Assembly (NCBI GenBank): GCA_035524275.1
Contig: DATKPC010000097.1
Span: forward strand, 1-64,000
Reading direction: 5' to 3'
DNA length: 64,000 nucleotides
Source of the DNA: DATKPC01 sp035524275
GTDB lineage: Bacteria > Pseudomonadota > Gammaproteobacteria > Burkholderiales > Burkholderiaceae_F
Positions 59,030 to 64,000 of the stretch are shown one piece after another. Below the pieces are notes generated by a model. The model saw only the letters and a program-made list of their open reading frames with translations. It searched no databases and was not told the DNA's origin. Positions within the stretch are counted from its first letter, which is position 1. Each line of letters starts with the position of its first letter. The position numbers were made by a program, and so were the translations under genes.

Positions 59030-60520
59030 TCAGGCGATCTTCACGTACTCGAAATCGCCGGCCTGGTTGTTGATGCCGCGCGCCGGCGGCGCGATCCAGC
59101 TGGCGTACTGCCCCGGCGCGTAGCAGGGGTTCATCAGCGACGCGATGAACCGCATGTCGTCGTCGTTGGGGAGCCAGTTGCCCCTGCCGGCCTCCCATTG
59201 TGCTTCGCTGAGCAGGCGCCCGTCCGGGTCGATCCGCCGGCCGGCGAATTCCCCGATCCGGCGGTTGAAGCCCTTGTGCGGCTGCCGGATCCTGAAGTCG
59301 ATTCCGGCCTTCTCGATCGACCTGTTCCAGCGGTCGATGCCGCCCTGGCAGTCCTTGATGTAGTCGTCGAGCAGGCGGCAGTTGATTGCACGCAGCGCCG
59401 GAACCGGCTCGTCGACCAACTTGCCGTCGATGACCCGCGTGACGGCGTACGTGGCGTCCAGAAGCACGTGGTCATCCTGCAGCGCGGCTTCGTTGAAGCG
59501 CCCCTTCAATCCGGTGCTGAACGCTTCGGCCGCATTGCTGCTGATTTCGCTGCCGAACAGGTCGCGCGTGACGCTCATGTGGAAATTGGCCTTGCGCTGC
59601 AGGAGCGGCAGGTCGACGACACCGAGCTTGCGCACCGCCTCGACGTCGTACGGGTCACGGATGCCGGCTTGGTTCATCGCCGCACAGGTCGCCTCGATCG
59701 TCCGCTGTACGCCGGTCTCGCCGACGAAAAGATGGTGCGCCTCCTCGGTGAGCATGAAGCGGCAGCTGCGCGACAGCGGATCGAAGCCGCTTTCGGCGAG
59801 GGCGGCGAGTTGCATCTTGCCGTCGCGATCCGTGAAATACGTGAACATGAAGAACGACAGCCAGTCCGGCGTCCGCTCGTTGAAGGCGCCGAGGATCCGC
59901 GGGTTGTCCTTCTGGCCGCTGCGGCGCTCCAGCAGCGCCTGCGCCTCCTCGCGTCCGTCCTTGCCGAAGTACTTCGCGAGCAGGTAGACCATCGCCCACA
60001 GGTGACGGCCCTCCTCGACGTTGACCTGGAACAGGTTGCGCATGTCGTACAGGCTCGGCGCGGTCTTGCCGAGATAGCGCTGCTGCTCGACGGAGGCCGG
60101 CTCGGTATCGCCCTGCACGACGATCAGCCGGCGCAACAGCGAGCGGTATTCGCCCGGTACCTCCTGCCATGCCGGCTCGCCCTTGTGCCGGCCGCAGGGA
60201 ATCGTGCGCCCCTCGACTTTCGGTGCGAGCAGGATGCCCCAGCGGTACTGCGGCATCTTCACGTGGCCGAACTTGGCCCAGCCGCTCGGATCGACGCCCA
60301 CGGCGGTGCGCAGGTAGACGTCGGCATCCTGGAAGCCGTCCGGCCCCATCTCCTTCCACCACGCGAGGTAGTTCGGATGCCAGGTCTCGAGCGCGCGCAG
60401 CAGCTGCTTGTCGGAACCCAGTCCCACGTTGTTCGGGATGCTTTCGTCGTAGCTCACTTCGACGAAAGCGTCGCCGCGGATCTGCTCGACGTCTTCGACC
60501 AGGGTGTCGTTCCGGCTCAT
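59030..60520 (-). CDS. boxB: Benzoyl-CoA 2,3-epoxidase oxygenase subunit BoxB
   Basis: Diiron oxygenase that epoxidises benzoyl-CoA in aerobic benzoate breakdown together with the reductase BoxA. The 496-residue length fits. Iron-ligand segments are visible: FQVNVEEGRHLWAMVYLL (E-x-x-H) and FMLTEEAHHLFVGETG (E-x-x-H). IPNNVGLGSDKQLLRALETW and WLPNDDDMRFIASLM are family blocks. ATG 60520 follows GAGGAG. boxA, boxC and boxD are not in the window, so the rest may be elsewhere or beyond it. Confidence 0.94.
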   Translation of the reverse strand: MSRNDTLVEDVEQIRGDAFVEVSYDESIPNNVGLGSDKQLLRALETWHPNYLAWWKEMGPDGFQDADVYLRTAVGVDPSGWAKFGHVKMPQYRWGILLAPKVEGRTIPCGRHKGEPAWQEVPGEYRSLLRRLIVVQGDTEPASVEQQRYLGKTAPSLYDMRNLFQVNVEEGRHLWAMVYLLAKYFGKDGREEAQALLERRSGQKDNPRILGAFNERTPDWLSFFMFTYFTDRDGKMQLAALAESGFDPLSRSCRFMLTEEAHHLFVGETGVQRTIEATCAAMNQAGIRDPYDVEAVRKLGVVDLPLLQRKANFHMSVTRDLFGSEISSNAAEAFSTGLKGRFNEAALQDDHVLLDATYAVTRVIDGKLVDEPVPALRAINCRLLDDYIKDCQGGIDRWNRSIEKAGIDFRIRQPHKGFNRRIGEFAGRRIDPDGRLLSEAQWEAGRGNWLPNDDDMRFIASLMNPCYAPGQYASWIAPPARGINNQAGDFEYVKIA

Positions 60521-60619
60521 GCGCGGTCTCCTCGCGTGGCGGACCGGGCAAGGGTCCGCGGTGTCGTGGGGCGGGTATTCGGAGCAAAGAGCAAAATAAT
60601 GCCGTTTTCTCTCCGAGGT

Positions 60620-60629
60620 AAGTGCACTT
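60620..60629. promoter_or_regulatory. Palindrome AAGTGCACTT in the boxB promoter region
   Basis: A perfect 10-bp palindrome about 100 bp upstream of the boxB ATG, in an AT-rich patch with TTATTTT (minus-strand -10-like) just downstream. TGCA cores occur in operators of the BzdR/BoxR type that respond to benzoyl-CoA; assignment here is a suggestion only. Confidence 0.4.
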
Positions 60630-60737
60630 TAATGCTTAATTTGCGGCCGGAGTTTGCTTTGGATCAAATGACGGGAACGCCGTCGCGGGCTTGCGAGGCG
60701 GCAGGTCGGGCAACGCGCCGGGATGCGCCATTCGTCC

Positions 60738-60766
60738 GATGCCTGGGTAGTTTTCCTACCGGCATC
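60738..60766. other. Bulged hairpin in the boxB/protease intergenic region
   Basis: GATGCC-tg-GGTAG (60738-60750) pairs with CTACC-GGCATC (60756-60766) around a 5-base ttttc loop. It lies in the 549-bp gap 60521-61069 between divergent boxB and the subtilase, where no gene is supported. It could be a structured leader or protein site. Confidence 0.45.
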
Positions 60767-60844
60767 GCCCTCGTCGTGGGGTAACGCACCCAGTCGATGG
60801 CCTCGGCGGCGCCACGATCGATCATTCTTGCGGCGAGCGTGCAA

Positions 60845-60864
60845 GGAATGAGATTTCACATTCC
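60845..60864. promoter_or_regulatory. Inverted repeat GGAATG-N8-CATTCC
   Basis: Six-base inverted arms at 60845-60850 and 60859-60864 in an AT-rich patch ~20 bp upstream of the candidate subtilase promoter, consistent with a dimeric regulator site. The regulator is unknown. Confidence 0.4.
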
Positions 60865-60884
60865 GTGATCATTCTAAGTTCGAG

Positions 60885-60913
60885 TTGCTGAGTTTTATTT
60901 CTCACTGTAGCCT
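60885..60913 (+). promoter_or_regulatory. Candidate sigma-70 promoter of the subtilase gene
   Basis: TTGCTG (60885-60890) and TAGCCT (60908-60913) are separated by 17 bases inside an AT-rich stretch, ~160 bp before the start codon. Confidence 0.4.
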
Positions 60914-61069
60914 GCGACTCACTTGCGGGTTGCACCCCGTCCTCGCCATGCCTTCCGTTGACGTCGTTGCAGTGCGACATGTCGCGCTGCGATGCACCGG
61001 TGCCGGGTCGGAGTCGGGGCGCTGTCCGTAGAAGACCAACAACGGAATTCGCTTCCCGGAGGAATTTTC

Positions 61070-64000
61070 ATGGGTGTGGTGGGATATCGTCGTATGCGGC
61101 ATGCGCTCGCGGCGGCCGTCGGCGCGGCGTTCTGCGTCGCCGCCGGTGCCGGTTCGCTTTCACCGGAACTCGCGCAGCAGTTCGGCCGGCAGAAGGACGC
61201 CGACGTCATCGTGATCCTGCGCGACCAGTTGCCCGGCGTGCAGGCGTCGCATGGCGCGCACTCGGCGCGCCATGCGGCGCTTGCCGCGGCGCAGGCCCCG
61301 GTGGTCGACGTCATGCAGCGCGGCAAGGCGCAGAAGGTTCGCGGCTTCGGGACCTTCAATGCGATTGCGGCGAACGTGACGAAAGACGTGGCCGCGCAAC
61401 TGGCCGCGCATCCGGCCGTGCAGGCCGTCGTCCTGGACAAGCCGATCAAGGCGGCGCCGAAGCGCGCGAGCCTTCTTGGCGGTGTCGCGGCGGATGCCGC
61501 AGGCGCCGTGTCGGCGGCCGGCGCAGCGACGTCCTCGGGCGCGAACGCGTCGCCGGACCTGTGCAATACGCTCGAGCCGGAAGCGCTGCAGCTGATGAAT
61601 GCGGCGTACGCCTCGACGTCCGTGCCGCAGGCGCAGCAGGTCCTTGACGGTGCCGGGCGTCCGGTCACCGGGCGCGGCGTCAAGGTCGCGTTCATTGCCG
61701 ACGGTCTGGACCCGACGATCCCCGGGTTCACGCGACCCGACGGCTCCAGCGTCTTCTTCGACTACCAGGTCTTCAACGGCGATCCGGCCGGAACCGCGAC
61801 GGCAGGGGCCGAGGCGTTTGGCGACGCGAGCTCGATCGCGGCCCAGGACATGCCCAACGGCACGCCGCTGACGTTCGACATCAGCAAGTTCGTCAACGCC
61901 AGCCATCCGTTGCCGTCGCCGTGCAATATCCGGATCCGCGGCGTCGCGCCGGGGGCCTCGCTGGCCGGCCTGAACGTCTTCTCCAACCTGGGCTACACGA
62001 CGACGTCGATGTTCGTCCAGGCGATCGAGTATGCGGTCGAGCAGGATGACGTCGACGTCATCAACCAGTCCTTCGGCGGCACTCCGTATCCGGATACCGA
62101 GAACGATCCGATTTCGCTCGCCGATGCCGCGGCAGTGCGTGCCGGCGTCACGGTCGTGGCCAGCACCGGCGACGCGGGCACGGCGGGCACGCTCGGTTCG
62201 CCGGCGACCGATCCGTGGGTGATTTCCGCGGGGGCATCGACGCAGTTCCGCTTTTACCGCCAGACCGCCTACGGGGCGCTGGGCATCACCGGCGGTGGCA
62301 CGCTCAGCGACAACATCTCGTCGCTCAGTTCAGGCGGCTTTGCGATCTGGACGCCGCGGACCGTGGACGTCGTCGCGCCGGGCGACCTGGGCTGGGCCCT
62401 CTGCTCGACGAACGTGACGCTGTACAACGACTGCACCGACTTCAACGGAAAGCCGTCGGGCATCGAGTCGTTCGGCGGCACGAGCGAGGCCGCGCCGCTG
62501 ACGTCGGCGGTCGCGGCGCTGGTGATCCAGGCCTATCGTTCGACGCACGGCGGGGCCAGTCCCAGCCCGGCGCTCGTCAAGAGCATCATCATGAGCACGG
62601 CCACCGACCTGGGCGCTCCGGCGTTCGAGCAGGGGGCGGGGCTGGTCAATGCGCTGAAGGCCGTCAACGTCGCGCTGTCGATCCGCGATTCGAACGGCTC
62701 TCCGCGCGGTCACGGCGACGGTGTTGTCGCTTCTCCGAGCGCCTCGGAGGCGACGGACTATCCGGGTACGCGGTTGACGCGGTCGTTCAAGGTGACGAAT
62801 ACCGGGACGTCGACCGCGCATCTGACGCCGACGCTGCAGGTCCTCGGCGCGGCGCTCGCCGGGCAGACCATCACGGTGCCGCTCAATCCGGCGACGGACC
62901 CGACGTTCGTCAATACGACGGGCGCGACCCGGACCTACACGAAGCGGACCTTCGTCGTCCCGCCCGGTGCGGACCATCTCGACGGCACCATTGCGTTCCA
63001 GTCGCCGCTCGGGACCGCGCCGTTGGTGTATTTCTCGCTCGTCGATCCGTCGGGCAAGCAGGCGACCTATTCCATTCCGCAGGGCGCTGGCAGCGGGTAC
63101 GCCCATACCGACGTCGTGCATCCGATGGCGGGGACCTGGACGGCGCTGATCTGGACGCGCCCCGTCGGGGTCGCCGGCAGCTATACCGGGCCGGTCCAGT
63201 TCACGTGGTCGGCCGAGCGTTTCTCGACGTACGGTTCCGTCTCCCCGTCCAGCCTCGACCTCGCCGCGGGCGCGAGCGCGACGCTCTCGGCCTCGTTCGC
63301 GATGCCGTCGACGCCGGGTGACGTGGCGGCCGAAGTCCGCTTCGGCAATTCGGGGTCCAGCTCGTCGCCGAACTTCCCGGCGATCCCGGTCACGCTGCGC
63401 TCCCTGGTCCCGGTCGGCCCGACCGGGGCCGCATTCGGTGGGACGCTGACCGGTGGCAACGGACGGCCGGGCGCCGGACCGGTCCAGACGTTCGAATTCG
63501 ACGTTCCCGCGGGCCTGAAGGACCTCGGCCTGTCGGTCGCGATCAGCGATCCCGGCTACCTGCTGGAAGGCGAACTCGTCGATCCGCAGGGCATGACGCT
63601 GAGCCTCCAGCCGAACATCGATGCGGCGTCGGGCAGTACGACGGGCAACCTGCAGATGACGCGCGTGCGTCCGCAGCCGGGACGCTGGCACTTCGTCTTC
63701 CTGCAGGACTTCACGTCGTCGGGCAACCAGACCTCGCTGCCGTTCTCCGCGAAGATCGCGTTCAACAGCGTACAGGTTGGCGCCGCCGCCTTGCCCTCGT
63801 CGACGTCGGTCAGCCTGCATGCCGGCAAGCCCGTCGTCGTTCCGGTGATGGTGACGAACTCGACGGCGGTCACGCAGCTCATCTTCGCGGACGCTCGGCT
63901 CGATGCCTACGGTCCCGTCGCGCTGCCGCTGGCAGGGGAAAACACGAACGGGACGCTGCTGGGCAGCGGATACGACTACTTCGTGCCGCCGCAGGCCAAC
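61070..64000 (+). CDS. Exported subtilisin-family (S8) peptidase with atypical active site (3' end outside window)
   Basis: 976 residues are present, with no stop before the right edge. GGAGGA sits directly upstream of ATG 61070. Order: signal peptide (LAAAVGAAFCVAAGAG), an I9-like propeptide (ADVIVILRD to AVVLDKP), the S8 domain from ~200 with Asp211 (VAFIADGLDP), GVAPGASLAGLNVF at ~293, and Ser472 in GGTSEAAPLTS. The HGTHVAG block is absent; His279 (ASHPLP) is the only His between Asp211 and Ser472. The oxyanion Asn site reads STGDAG (Asp368). Beta-sandwich C-terminal domains follow. Similar non-canonical S8 proteins exist in actinobacteria; activity is uncertain. Confidence 0.85.
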   Translation, partial: MGVVGYRRMRHALAAAVGAAFCVAAGAGSLSPELAQQFGRQKDADVIVILRDQLPGVQASHGAHSARHAALAAAQAPVVDVMQRGKAQKVRGFGTFNAIAANVTKDVAAQLAAHPAVQAVVLDKPIKAAPKRASLLGGVAADAAGAVSAAGAATSSGANASPDLCNTLEPEALQLMNAAYASTSVPQAQQVLDGAGRPVTGRGVKVAFIADGLDPTIPGFTRPDGSSVFFDYQVFNGDPAGTATAGAEAFGDASSIAAQDMPNGTPLTFDISKFVNASHPLPSPCNIRIRGVAPGASLAGLNVFSNLGYTTTSMFVQAIEYAVEQDDVDVINQSFGGTPYPDTENDPISLADAAAVRAGVTVVASTGDAGTAGTLGSPATDPWVISAGASTQFRFYRQTAYGALGITGGGTLSDNISSLSSGGFAIWTPRTVDVVAPGDLGWALCSTNVTLYNDCTDFNGKPSGIESFGGTSEAAPLTSAVAALVIQAYRSTHGGASPSPALVKSIIMSTATDLGAPAFEQGAGLVNALKAVNVALSIRDSNGSPRGHGDGVVASPSASEATDYPGTRLTRSFKVTNTGTSTAHLTPTLQVLGAALAGQTITVPLNPATDPTFVNTTGATRTYTKRTFVVPPGADHLDGTIAFQSPLGTAPLVYFSLVDPSGKQATYSIPQGAGSGYAHTDVVHPMAGTWTALIWTRPVGVAGSYTGPVQFTWSAERFSTYGSVSPSSLDLAAGASATLSASFAMPSTPGDVAAEVRFGNSGSSSSPNFPAIPVTLRSLVPVGPTGAAFGGTLTGGNGRPGAGPVQTFEFDVPAGLKDLGLSVAISDPGYLLEGELVDPQGMTLSLQPNIDAASGSTTGNLQMTRVRPQPGRWHFVFLQDFTSSGNQTSLPFSAKIAFNSVQVGAAALPSSTSVSLHAGKPVVVPVMVTNSTAVTQLIFADARLDAYGPVALPLAGENTNGTLLGSGYDYFVPPQAN

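Overview
The window is about 70% GC, and its gene order and content point to a betaproteobacterium, probably Burkholderiales or Rhodocyclales. The left end carries the block fimV-truA-trpF-trpB-trpA-accD-folC-dedD(SPOR)-cvpA-purF-metZ, which is characteristic of that class. A boxB gene of aerobic benzoyl-CoA metabolism near the right end fits as well. The assignment rests on gene content only.

Left core block (1-12.3 kb): the tail of fimV, then a tightly coupled tRNA-modification, tryptophan, fatty-acid and folate operon. truA/trpF/trpB/trpA/accD are joined by four 1-4 base stop/start overlaps. A SPOR protein, CvpA and PurF follow. metZ sits behind a convincing SAM-II riboswitch and an intrinsic terminator.

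12.5-23 kb: a small unknown gene, a pair of multihaem cytochromes c with a small companion gene, a retropepsin-like protease, two unknown proteins, an acyl-CoA racemase and an arylamine N-acetyltransferase. Next is a zur-led metal ABC importer operon (zur - 53-residue membrane protein - ATPase - permease - binding protein), with a perfect palindromic Fur/Zur box between it and a divergent lipoprotein with NodB-like motifs (23254-25143).

25-31.5 kb: a small beta-grasp-like protein behind a structured leader, two aldo/keto reductases, a TPR-linked iron/2-oxoglutarate-type oxygenase, transaldolase and 6-phosphogluconate dehydrogenase.

31.6-38 kb: the most unusual locus. An 1874-residue protein joins two serine alpha/beta-hydrolase modules, a CHAT (caspase-like) protease and TPR-like helices. 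A convergent class 3 lipase gene overlaps it by 52 bp. Neither protein has a visible export signal.

38-49.3 kb: gshA, a two-subunit molybdenum hydroxylase, an S1/P1 nuclease, outer-membrane phospholipase PldA behind a ten-copy 9-bp repeat, an internally deleted nikR pseudogene, a vanadium-haloperoxidase-like protein and a large lipoprotein.

49.5-64 kb: a small lipoprotein, an amino-sugar kinase with NagA, AroQ, DMT and MFS transporters, a thiolase, an acyl-CoA dehydrogenase and an enoyl-CoA hydratase, a CAP-domain protein, BoxB, and a subtilisin-family protease that lacks the canonical His motif and runs off the right edge. I saw no rRNA, tRNA, CRISPR array, insertion sequence or phage gene.
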